Assembly: GCF_000025565.1 (NCBI RefSeq)
Contig: NC_014121.1
Span: 4,488,216-4,552,215, forward strand
Reading direction: 5' to 3'
DNA from: Enterobacter cloacae subsp. cloacae ATCC 13047
Lineage (GTDB): Bacteria; Pseudomonadota; Gammaproteobacteria; Enterobacterales; Enterobacteriaceae
DNA: 64,000 bases
The notes under the pieces are model-generated. The model was given only the letters and a program-made list of their open reading frames with translations. It was not told where the DNA came from and ran no database searches. The translations under genes were made by a program, and so were the position numbers. Of the stretch, positions 57,909-64,000 are shown piece by piece. Positions within the stretch are counted from its first letter, which is position 1. Every line of letters starts with the position of its first letter.

Positions 57909-58759
57909 GCCCGCACCTCAGTTTCCACCGAGATATCTGGACCGGACGCCAAATCGACACCAAACCAGCCTGCTGATTTTGTGGCGATGATTTCTGCTGC
58001 AGATTTACCATCACCGGCAGCGACACCCATGCTGCGCTTTGCAATGATACGATGGCGGGTAAAGTTACGATAAATCGAACGGGTCAGGGACGTGTCGCTG
58101 TTGGACACGATAACCGGATGACCTTCTGATGACCGGCGTTCAAGAATAGACGCCAGATGATACCGATCGTCCTCCGTAAAACCGGCAGTGTGATAAGCGG
58201 TAAACGTGCCATCGTATGGTGGGTCACAATAAACAACATCACCTGTCCGCAGCAGCGCCAGTGTTTCGTCATAGCTGGCACAGATAAACGTTGCGCGTTG
58301 AGCCTTTTCTGCAAAAGCACGTATCTCATTTTCAGGAAAATACGGATTTTTATAATTACCGTAAGGGACATTAAAATGACCGCTCAAGTTGTAACGGCAC
58401 AGCCCACGATAACCATGACGATTGAGATAAAGGAAATATACTGCTTTCATGAAATCAGTAATTTCAGAGGAATGATTAAATTCATGCCTAATGTTGTAAT
58501 AAGCCACTTCTCTATTCGCAATCGCAAAAATACTTTTTGCGCGTGATATGAAAGCTTCACAATCAAGGGCAATTTTTTTATAAAGATTGATAAGATCTGG
58601 ATTAATATCCGCGACAAGATAATGAGGATAGTCTGTTGCCATCATCACAGCACAGGAACCGGCGAACGGCTCTACCAGTCGCTGACCTGCAGGCAGATGC
58701 TTAATCAGTTCCGGCATGATGGCGGTTTTATTTCCCGCCCATTTCAAGATAGTGCTCAT
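57899..58759 (-). CDS. DNA adenine (N6) methyltransferase, Dam type
   Basis: A 286-residue class alpha adenine methylase. The SAM-binding motif [13 protein letters not shown] is at residues about 6-18, the [11 protein letters not shown] motif at about 50, and the catalytic DPPY at 179-182. It probably methylates GATC, which would protect phage DNA or affect replication. ATG 58759 overlaps the zinc-finger gene by 4 bp; the open frame to 58873 is not conserved. Confidence 0.93.
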   Translation of the reverse strand: MSTILKWAGNKTAIMPELIKHLPAGQRLVEPFAGSCAVMMATDYPHYLVADINPDLINLYKKIALDCEAFISRAKSIFAIANREVAYYNIRHEFNHSSEITDFMKAVYFLYLNRHGYRGLCRYNLSGHFNVPYGNYKNPYFPENEIRAFAEKAQRATFICASYDETLALLRTGDVVYCDPPYDGTFTAYHTAGFTEDDRYHLASILERRSSEGHPVIVSNSDTSLTRSIYRNFTRHRIIAKRSMGVAAGDGKSAAEIIATKSAGWFGVDLASGPDISVETEVRAWQ

Positions 58760-58983
58760 ACAGCACCCCCGTTGTAGTGTTTGCCTTTCAGCTCTGCGAT
58801 TTCCTGACAAGTGACGCAGCACTGCACGCCCGGAATGGCGCGGCGGCGAGCTGGCGGGATCGGCGCATCGCAATCAATGCAGAGAACACGGGAAACACCC
58901 GGTGCCTTATTGCGGGCGGTGTGGATGTGGCGCTGGCGTTCTTCTTCAACGCGCTGCTGTACGAGGTCCATTGAATCAGCCAT
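58756..58983 (-). CDS. TraR/DksA-type zinc-finger protein
   Basis: A 75-residue protein with a helical N-terminus and a C4 zinc finger (CIDCDAPIPPARRRAIPGVQ then CCVTC). Such proteins are common in the early region of P2-like phages, and TraR homologues bind RNA polymerase without ppGpp. Start and stop overlap both neighbours. Confidence 0.9.
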   Translation of the reverse strand: MADSMDLVQQRVEEERQRHIHTARNKAPGVSRVLCIDCDAPIPPARRRAIPGVQCCVTCQEIAELKGKHYNGGAV

Positions 58984-59216
58984 CAGTGGATCTCCTGCGC
59001 TTCGTTCTGAATCTTCACAGCTTCCTGACGCAGCAGTTCAGCCGCTTCCGTGTGGTTAAGCTGACGTGACACGATACGGGCAGCTAAAGAATCCAGACGC
59101 GCAGCCATCACATCTGCGCGTCCACGGCGTTCTTCTTTGCGTGCCTCAGTCAGCAGCAGGTTGAGTCCAGCATCATCTGGTACTGTTTTAGTGGTACGGG
59201 TTTCAATATTTCGCAT
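58983..59216 (-). CDS. DUF2732-family phage protein
   Basis: A 77-residue helical protein (MRNIETRTTKTVPDDAGLNL; ARKEERRGRADVMAARLDSL), of a family typical of P2/186 early operons. Function unknown. Confidence 0.8.
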   Translation of the reverse strand: MRNIETRTTKTVPDDAGLNLLLTEARKEERRGRADVMAARLDSLAARIVSRQLNHTEAAELLRQEAVKIQNEAQEIH

Positions 59217-59283
59217 AGCTGTTTCTCCTGAATTTGGGCAATAAGAAGCCCGGCGGGTTTACGCCATTAATTTCTGTTGTGGG

Positions 59284-59625
59284 TTAATTCGGCATGGTTA
59301 GCCGCTTTGGAAATAAGCTCACCACTGCACGAAAATGATTCATTGCTTTCACCAGTTCCCGCTTTTCGTCAGTAGTCAGATCACTAATATTGACGCCGTG
59401 ACGTTCTGCCGGAATTTTTGCCATATAAAAAATGGCTGCCAGTGCCCGCTCATTCTGTTTATTATTTACGTCGCGTGGATCGCGCATATCTTTAATAAAC
59501 CTTTCAAGCTCCGGCTCAATATTCAGACCAAACACTTTAGCCCTCAATTCCGCAATATGGTTCAGTCCGTCCAGGCGTTTACCGGGGCTTAATGGAACAG
59601 TCGCCGTAGCGCCTTCAATAGCCAT
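59284..59625 (-). CDS. DUF5347-like phage early protein
   Basis: A 113-residue helical protein (ATVPLSPGKRLDGLNHIAEL...). It overlaps the Fil-like gene by 37 bp in another frame. Family name from memory; function unknown. Confidence 0.7.
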   Translation of the reverse strand: MAIEGATATVPLSPGKRLDGLNHIAELRAKVFGLNIEPELERFIKDMRDPRDVNNKQNERALAAIFYMAKIPAERHGVNISDLTTDEKRELVKAMNHFRAVVSLFPKRLTMPN

Positions 59626-59789
59626 GATTTCCCCTGTTTGTTTGTGGACAGGTCAGCCAGCAGTTCATCCTGAGAGCGGCACGGGTGCCAGCGTTTGCCA
59701 TCCTTGCCCATGATCCAGCCGTGACCGTAGTGCATTGCCGGGCTTTGCTTTACGAGAAGTGATGCGAAAGATGGTTCCTTAGTCAGCAT
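59589..59789 (-). CDS. Fil-like (filamentation) early protein
   Basis: A 66-residue protein (MLTKEPSFASLLVKQSPAMH; GHGWIMGKDGKRWHPCRSQD) of the phage Fil/DUF2724 family. In phage 186, Fil expression stops host division. ATG 59789 follows GAGG by six bases; a GTG two codons upstream is less likely. Confidence 0.82.
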   Translation of the reverse strand: MLTKEPSFASLLVKQSPAMHYGHGWIMGKDGKRWHPCRSQDELLADLSTNKQGKSWLLKALRRLFH

Positions 59790-59796
59790 AACCACC

Positions 59797-60306
59797 TCAG
59801 ATCAGACCAAACGAAGCGCCGAGGCCCGTCACGGTATCCACCGCGCTTGCCATCGCCGGATTAGCCTGCAAACGCGCCTGCATCGAAACGGCAGCCAGAG
59901 CCATCAGACGAGTAACAGAGTTAATGCTGCTGATAACATCGCGGCGGCCTGCGGTGGTTTTCACATCACCCGATACGGCACCGGCAGCAACACGTCCGAT
60001 TTCAGCAGTAGCGCTCATGACGTAATGCGGCAGCTTCTCTTTTGCCACTTCGTTCATCGGTACGCATGGCAGGCAGTGAATCTGAGCCAGAAAACCGTCA
60101 ACCAGCGTGGAGTCCTCAGTAAGATCGGTAAGCAGCCAGATTTCCGGCGGCGTCAGTTGATGTGGCTGGTCCGGGTTCAGCTTATTGCGCAGAGTCTGAA
60201 CATTCATCCCTGCGCGGACGGCCAGCTGTGCCATGTTGTGGCGTAGCGCGAATGACCGGCATGCTTCATCGAAATGTGGATGTTTGGAAATTCTGAAATC
60301 AAACAT
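59797..60306 (-). CDS. CII-type phage regulatory protein
   Basis: A 169-residue protein of the P2/186 CII family (MFDFRISKHPHFDEACRSFA; RAGMNVQTLRNKLNPDQPHQ). In phage 186, CII activates the establishment promoter for cI. The DNA-binding region is at about 15-50. Confidence 0.92.
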   Translation of the reverse strand: MFDFRISKHPHFDEACRSFALRHNMAQLAVRAGMNVQTLRNKLNPDQPHQLTPPEIWLLTDLTEDSTLVDGFLAQIHCLPCVPMNEVAKEKLPHYVMSATAEIGRVAAGAVSGDVKTTAGRRDVISSINSVTRLMALAAVSMQARLQANPAMASAVDTVTGLGASFGLI

Positions 60307-60340
60307 GTTTGTAATCCCTTTTTATCCCAAAATGGAACTA

Positions 60341-60577
60341 TCAGGCTTGCATTGTGACTTCGCAGCCTTGGGCTGCTTCCATAGTCAGAGCGAACATGTT
60401 TACTTCGACGAGGCTGTTTACCCCCTCTTTTTTGCGGATGGGTAGGCGACCCTCACGGATCATCTGGCGGGCATAGCTGAGTTTGTAACCGGTACGGCGG
60501 CAGAACTCATCAAGGGTAATGAATGGCTCTGACACCACAAGATTGATGCTAGGACGCATTGAAAAATTACGATTCAT
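60341..60577 (-). CDS. Cox/Apl excisionase-repressor
   Basis: A 78-residue MerR/excisionase-like DNA-binding protein (SEPFITLDEFCRRTGYKLSY). Cox/Apl proteins direct excision and repress the lysogenic promoter. It is divergent from the CI repressor gene across a spacer with three CACTATTC repeats. Confidence 0.9.
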   Translation of the reverse strand: MNRNFSMRPSINLVVSEPFITLDEFCRRTGYKLSYARQMIREGRLPIRKKEGVNSLVEVNMFALTMEAAQGCEVTMQA

Positions 60578-60581
60578 GATG

Positions 60582-60638
60582 CACTATTCCTCAGTTTGCG
60601 GCGCTTTCTACACTATTCGCGAGCGTTAAACACTATTC
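60582..60638. promoter_or_regulatory. Operator region with three CACTATTC repeats
   Basis: CACTATTC occurs at 60582-60589, 60611-60618 and 60631-60638, spaced 29 and 20 bp, all in one orientation between divergent cox/apl and cI. This fits cooperative binding sites of CI or Cox/Apl over the lytic and lysogenic promoters. Confidence 0.65.
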
Positions 60639-60665
60639 GACAACAAATCACATTACGTAAATACT

Positions 60666-61319
60666 ATGATCCAAAAATGGAACGGTCAACAAAAAGATTT
60701 AACGAATCGTAAGTCCATAAAACTACCGGAAGGTGGCAAGGACCCAATCGACCGCATTTGCGCTGCGTATGGCTTCACATCTAGGCAAGCTCTATGCAGG
60801 CATCTCGATGTATCGCAAAGCACTATGGCTAATAGAGTTATGCGAGGAAACTTCCCTTCAGACTGGGTTTTAATATGCGCAATGGAGACCGGTGCATCAC
60901 TCGACTGGTTAGTTTATGGGCGCGGAGAAGTGCCCGATTTTGCCGCCGAAAGCGAAAAAACCCAAAATGAACATGATGCAGATAAAAAAACCCTTTTGAG
61001 ATATACAAAAATTCAAAATGGAGTCATTCACCATCAAAAGCAGATTGTAGTCTCCACCGAACTGATCCCTGTCGGCACGACCTCCCCTCAGTTCGTCAGT
61101 TCTGACGGTCTGATCTGGGTAGTCGATGATTTCTCTGGAGAGCTTGTTGATGGTTTTTGGATGGTTGAAATGGATGGCGTGATCAGTATTCGTGAAATAT
61201 ATCGTCTTCCTGGTGGACGTGTCCGTGTTGAGAATGGGAAGGCCTCTTTTGAGTGCAGCGCTTCTGATATGAAAGTTCTTGGTAAAGTAGTTAGTAAAAC
61301 GGAACTGTTAAATGCGTAG
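60666..61319 (+). CDS. cI: Prophage CI repressor (186 type)
   Basis: A 217-residue repressor. The helix-turn-helix is at about 32-60 (LCRHLDVSQSTMANRVMRGN) and the C-terminal oligomerisation domain reads FWMVEMDGVISIREIYRLPG, close to 186 CI. It has no clear Ala-Gly self-cleavage site, so RecA-mediated cleavage is unlikely, and induction would need an SOS-made antirepressor as in 186 (known for 186, inferred here). It overlaps the next gene by 8 bp. Confidence 0.9.
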   Translation: MIQKWNGQQKDLTNRKSIKLPEGGKDPIDRICAAYGFTSRQALCRHLDVSQSTMANRVMRGNFPSDWVLICAMETGASLDWLVYGRGEVPDFAAESEKTQNEHDADKKTLLRYTKIQNGVIHHQKQIVVSTELIPVGTTSPQFVSSDGLIWVVDDFSGELVDGFWMVEMDGVISIREIYRLPGGRVRVENGKASFECSASDMKVLGKVVSKTELLNA

Positions 61320-61746
61320 CTTAATATCATTCGCAATATTTTTAGCCTTCTCTGGCTTCGTGCTACCAGAGAGGTCTTATAGTTCCGATTCATATTCAGA
61401 AAGATATTCAATACCGGACAGTCTATATGACCAGTTGGATCAAATTGGTTTCAACGAAAACGAGCTTGAAGAAATCGCAGTAGATGGCAGTGTGCTTTCT
61501 ATTAAATTTGACTCTGAAAAATTGAATACTAAAAGAGCATACAAAATAATATCCGTCATTTGTGACTACACAAGAAACAATCCAGCAGAATGGCAAGGCC
61601 TCGAATTCGCTACAATTGAAATCATGGATTTTTTACAATCCAACCGATTAATTTTCTTTGGTGGTATTAAAGGCTGCTTACGACTCCCTGCGCATCCAAA
61701 CGATGAGCAAATTAAACCTTATACGGAAATAAAAAGAGGTTATTAG
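61312..61746 (+). CDS. Secreted protein of unknown function, co-transcribed with CI
   Basis: A 144-residue protein with a signal peptide ([20 protein letters not shown]) and an acidic mature part ([20 protein letters not shown]). It is AT-rich. The ATG lies inside the repressor gene, so it should be expressed in the lysogen. No family recognised. Probably a lysogenic-conversion or superinfection-exclusion protein, by location only. Confidence 0.7.
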   Translation: MRSLISFAIFLAFSGFVLPERSYSSDSYSERYSIPDSLYDQLDQIGFNENELEEIAVDGSVLSIKFDSEKLNTKRAYKIISVICDYTRNNPAEWQGLEFATIEIMDFLQSNRLIFFGGIKGCLRLPAHPNDEQIKPYTEIKRGY

Positions 61747-61748
61747 AT

Positions 61749-61931
61749 ATGAAAAAAATAACTGCAATAGCTACCTTAGTATTTCTACTTTTGTCCACAC
61801 AAACATCATACGCACGCAACTACCCCTGCTCAGGTAAAAAAGGAGGCGTATCTCATTGCACATCAGATGGTAAGTTTGTTTGCAAGGACGGCACCATTAG
61901 TAAATCCAAGAAAATTTGCTCAAAAAACTAA
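61749..61931 (+). CDS. YdcA-family small secreted cysteine-containing protein
   Basis: A 60-residue protein with a signal peptide ([20 protein letters not shown]) and four cysteines in a [20 protein letters not shown] pattern. It closely resembles E. coli YdcA, a small exported protein of unknown function. It starts 2 bp after the preceding gene and ends 2 bp before the integrase start. Confidence 0.85.
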   Translation: MKKITAIATLVFLLLSTQTSYARNYPCSGKKGGVSHCTSDGKFVCKDGTISKSKKICSKN

Positions 61932-61933
61932 TT

Positions 61934-63019
61934 ATGGCTGTATCGAAACTCACTAACGGTAAGTGGCAAGCACAGGTTTTCCCGAACGGTAGGGATGGGC
62001 GGCGCATTCGTCGGCAGTTCGCTACGAAGGGGGAAGCCCTAGCTTATGAGCGCCACATAAAAGAGCAGTCACAGGATAAGCCCTGGTTGGGTGAAAAGGC
62101 AGATAAGCGACGGGTGAGGGATCTGGTTACAGCATGGTACAACGCGCATGGCGTGACTCTAGCCGATGGCGAAAAACGCAAAGGTGCAATGGAGTTTGCC
62201 TGTTATGCCATGGGCGACCCCCTCGCAACTGAATTTAACGCTAAAATATTCTCGACCTACCGCGAGCAGCGCTTGAGCGGAAAAATAACACGCTCTGATC
62301 GAGTTAAGACAGTAACTCCACGCACTGTAAACCTTGAACTGGCTTATTTCCGGGCTATGTTCAATGAACTGAAAAGACTTGATGACTGGACCGCGCCCAA
62401 CCCTCTTGAAAACGTCAGAGAGTTCAAGATTGCTGAGGTTGAATTAGCCTGGCTTACAGTTGAGGAAGCAACGCGTTTGCTGGAAGAGTGCGAGAAAAGC
62501 AAAGCAGATGACTTAACAGCCATCGTTAAAATTTGCCTGGCAACCGGAGCAAGATGGGGTGAGGCGGAAAGTTTAACTGGAAAGCAGATAAGCCCCGGAA
62601 AAATCACTTTTATCAAAACGAAAGGCAAGAAGAACCGAGCTGTTCCAATCAGTGAAGAGCTTTATGAATTACTACCCAAAAGCCGAACCTCTAAACCGCT
62701 CTTTACCGGATGTTACTCAGCATTCAGGAGCGCAATAAAACGGGCGGGAATTGAGCTTCCTGACGGTCAGCTTTCGCATGTTTTACGGCATACTTTTGCC
62801 AGCCATTTCATGATGGGCGGCGGCAATATTTTAGTCTTACAACGCATCCTCGGACATACAGACATCAAAGTCACTATGCGTTATGCTCACTTCGCCCCTG
62901 ACCACCTTACAGAAGCGGTTCAACTTAACCCATTAAACCTGATAAGTGGCAGCAAAATGGCAGCACAGCGCAGCACTATGCAATACTTTTCGACAATATA
63001 CGAAATGCTATGCGTTTGA
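61934..63019 (+). CDS. int: Tyrosine integrase
   Basis: A 361-residue site-specific recombinase. Catalytic residues are Arg207 (TGARWGE), His282 and Arg285 (SHVLRHTF), His308 (LGHTD) and nucleophile Tyr317 (TMRYAHF). An AP2-like arm-binding N-terminus is present (SKLTNGKWQAQVFPNGRDGR). The start at 61934 (MAVSKL) is preferred to 61916. The end of the gene contains the arm-type repeat 62947-62965, and attR follows 40 bp after the stop. It should catalyse integration at ileX. Confidence 0.96.
   Translation: MAVSKLTNGKWQAQVFPNGRDGRRIRRQFATKGEALAYERHIKEQSQDKPWLGEKADKRRVRDLVTAWYNAHGVTLADGEKRKGAMEFACYAMGDPLATEFNAKIFSTYREQRLSGKITRSDRVKTVTPRTVNLELAYFRAMFNELKRLDDWTAPNPLENVREFKIAEVELAWLTVEEATRLLEECEKSKADDLTAIVKICLATGARWGEAESLTGKQISPGKITFIKTKGKKNRAVPISEELYELLPKSRTSKPLFTGCYSAFRSAIKRAGIELPDGQLSHVLRHTFASHFMMGGGNILVLQRILGHTDIKVTMRYAHFAPDHLTEAVQLNPLNLISGSKMAAQRSTMQYFSTIYEMLCV
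62947..62965 (+). promoter_or_regulatory. Probable integrase arm-type sites, right arm (inside int)
   Basis: TGGCAGCAAAATGGCAGCA, identical to the copy at 31371-31389. It lies within the last codons of int (encoding SGSKMAAQ), so the gene end and the attachment region overlap. Confidence 0.6.
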
Positions 63020-63058
63020 TTTAACTGTATATCTTTGTTTTTATTAGAATATAGTTCG

Positions 63059-63074
63059 GACTCATAATCGCTTG
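63059..63074. other. Attachment site attR core
   Basis: GACTCATAATCGCTTG, identical to 31255-31270. What follows is not the rest of a tRNA gene, although site-specific recombination should have left the original ileX 3' half here. Confidence 0.85.
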
Positions 63075-63086
63075 TATCAAAATGCC

Positions 63087-63120
63087 AAAAAAGCCAACCC
63101 CGCACTCCCACGGTGTTGGC
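63087..63120 (-). terminator. Terminator of the outer-membrane protein gene
   Basis: GCCAAC / GTTGGC stem extended by imperfect pairing, with six A on its left giving U on the minus strand. It begins 13 bp to the right of the attR core. Confidence 0.7.
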
Positions 63121-63151
63121 CCTGTTTTAAAGCAGTGACGGCCACAACAGG

Positions 63152-63835
63152 TTAAAACACGTAACGCATACCCAGCGTAAATTCGTTGGAGACAATATGC
63201 GCTTTCATCTGCTCGTCTTTTAAGCCGCGCGCGTTAGTGAAATTGTTATATCCGCTTTCGATCTTACCCATATCGATATAGCGATAGCCCAGGTCGACAT
63301 ACAGACGCTCAACCGGCGTGTAGCTTACGCCCGCTCCTAACGCGTAGGTCAGGTTGCTTTGGGTGGTCGAGGCGTATTCACGTCCGGCGTTACCCTGCCA
63401 GCCGCCCGCTTTGATCTTGCTTACGCCAAGCCCTGCGGTACCGTAAACAGAGACACCGTAGCCGAGTTCATAATCGCGGTAGACATTCAGCATCAGTCGT
63501 TCAGTTTCGGTCTGCAGGTGGTTAAAGCTGTTCGCGAATGTGCTGGAGCCGCTGGTGTACTCCGTTTTTTGTTTAAAGGTGTATTCACCTTCGGTACGCC
63601 AGCCGTTACCGAACTGGTAACCTGCGGCAATCGCCGCGCCGCCAAAATGCTCTTTCTCTTTACCGCCCACAAACTGCCCGACACCCGGACGCGCGCTGGT
63701 ATCCATCTCTTTCGCACGCTGTTCAATCTGCAGGTATTTTGCCGAACCGTAATACCCTTCTTCCGTATTTGCTGCCAGAACGGTAGCCGGGATCATCGCC
63801 ACAGGCAGGGCGATTAAAATTGCTTTCATCTTCAT
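63152..63835 (-). CDS. Outer-membrane beta-barrel protein (opacity/PagN-Hek-like)
   Basis: A 227-residue outer-membrane protein. A signal peptide (MKMKAILIALPVAMIPATVL) precedes a predicted eight-stranded barrel of alternating strands, ending in TLGMRYVF with a C-terminal Phe. Loops contain GNAGREYASTTQSNLTYALG. The pattern fits the opacity-type adhesin family that includes PagN, Tia and Hek, but the exact relation is uncertain. GGAG lies five bases before ATG 63835. It is the first chromosomal gene to the right of the prophage; nothing definite was seen in 63836-64000 except its probable promoter region. Confidence 0.75.
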   Translation of the reverse strand: MKMKAILIALPVAMIPATVLAANTEEGYYGSAKYLQIEQRAKEMDTSARPGVGQFVGGKEKEHFGGAAIAAGYQFGNGWRTEGEYTFKQKTEYTSGSSTFANSFNHLQTETERLMLNVYRDYELGYGVSVYGTAGLGVSKIKAGGWQGNAGREYASTTQSNLTYALGAGVSYTPVERLYVDLGYRYIDMGKIESGYNNFTNARGLKDEQMKAHIVSNEFTLGMRYVF

Positions 63836-64000
63836 CTACACTCCATTGAAAAACAGTCAGTGAGACGAATCATAAGCAGTCCCGAAAGGGCAAACTATTA
63901 GGATGAATACGCGTTTTACCTGGTAATTTTACGTAGGAATTTGTCTCGCTTTTTGTCCTGTTTATTTTTATTTCAATCGGTTACTGGTTGGGGAAAACGC

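Larger units (their letters stand above)
31271..63074. mobile_element. P2/186-like prophage, about 31.8 kb, apparently complete
   Basis: The interval between the two 16-bp att repeats contains the full P2-type gene set: ogr, D, U, T, E/E', FII, FI, tail fibre and baseplate genes, lysis genes, X, L, M, N, O, P, Q, a cos-like site, A, CII, Cox/Apl, CI and integrase. Order and orientation match the P2 map permuted at att. The immunity and SOS genes are of 186 type rather than P2 type. No structural gene looks disrupted, so the prophage may be inducible. Cargo is found between Q and cos (52193-54542) and between CI and int (61312-61931). Confidence 0.95.

Overview
The window is chromosomal DNA of an enterobacterium, most likely Enterobacter or a close relative (inferred). 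The evidence is the E. coli-like gene set and order (ribB, ubiK, hldE-glnE-ygiF, ygiM-cca, uppP-folB-plsY, tsaD, rpsU-dnaG-rpoD, mug, ileX), protein lengths close to the E. coli ones, a Klebsiella/Enterobacter-type urease operon, and a P2/186-group prophage. No species-specific marker was identified.

Positions 1-4603 hold the distal part of a chaperone-usher fimbrial operon (subunit end, usher, chaperone, two-domain tip protein). Positions 4649-15892 are housekeeping genes: ribB with its FMN riboswitch, ubiK, hldE, glnE, ygiF, ygiM, cca, uppP, folB and plsY. Positions 15918-16467 are a gene-poor element bounded by inverted repeats. Positions 16583-22067 are the urease operon ureDABCEJFG, in which ureJ is frameshifted. 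A secreted subtilisin-like peptidase (22101-24095) and a divergent RcsB-like regulator without the phospho-acceptor Asp (24444-25124) follow. Then come tsaD and the macromolecular-synthesis operon rpsU-dnaG-rpoD, mug (with a short internal deletion) and tRNA-Ile2 (ileX).

A complete-looking P2-like prophage of about 31.8 kb lies between a 16-bp repeat in the ileX anticodon region (31255-31270) and its copy at 63059-63074. Its order is ogr-D-U-T-E/E'-FII-FI, tail-fibre assembly gene-H-I-J-W-V, S-R-lysis genes-X-L-M-N-O, then P-Q on the other strand, a cargo operon, cos, a LexA-controlled pair, replication gene A, dam, small early genes, CII, Cox/Apl, a 186-type CI repressor, two probable lysogenic-conversion genes and the integrase. 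Ogr-type TGT-N12-ACA boxes precede FI, V and the divergent O/P pair, giving a coherent late-gene circuit. The LexA box, DinI-like protein and 186-type CI suggest an SOS-inducible prophage.

The best candidate for an undescribed system is the AT-rich three-gene operon at 52193-54542, between Q and cos. It encodes a TIGR04255-like protein, a helix-turn-helix protein with a hydrophobic N-terminal segment, and an unrecognised protein with a THDCDL motif. Corresponding ends of P2-like phages carry anti-phage cargo such as old and tin. Other points worth checking are a triple 63-residue repeat in the tape-measure protein, a hybrid tRNA at attL with no tRNA remnant at attR, the inverted-repeat element upstream of ureD, and the degenerate regulator beside the peptidase.
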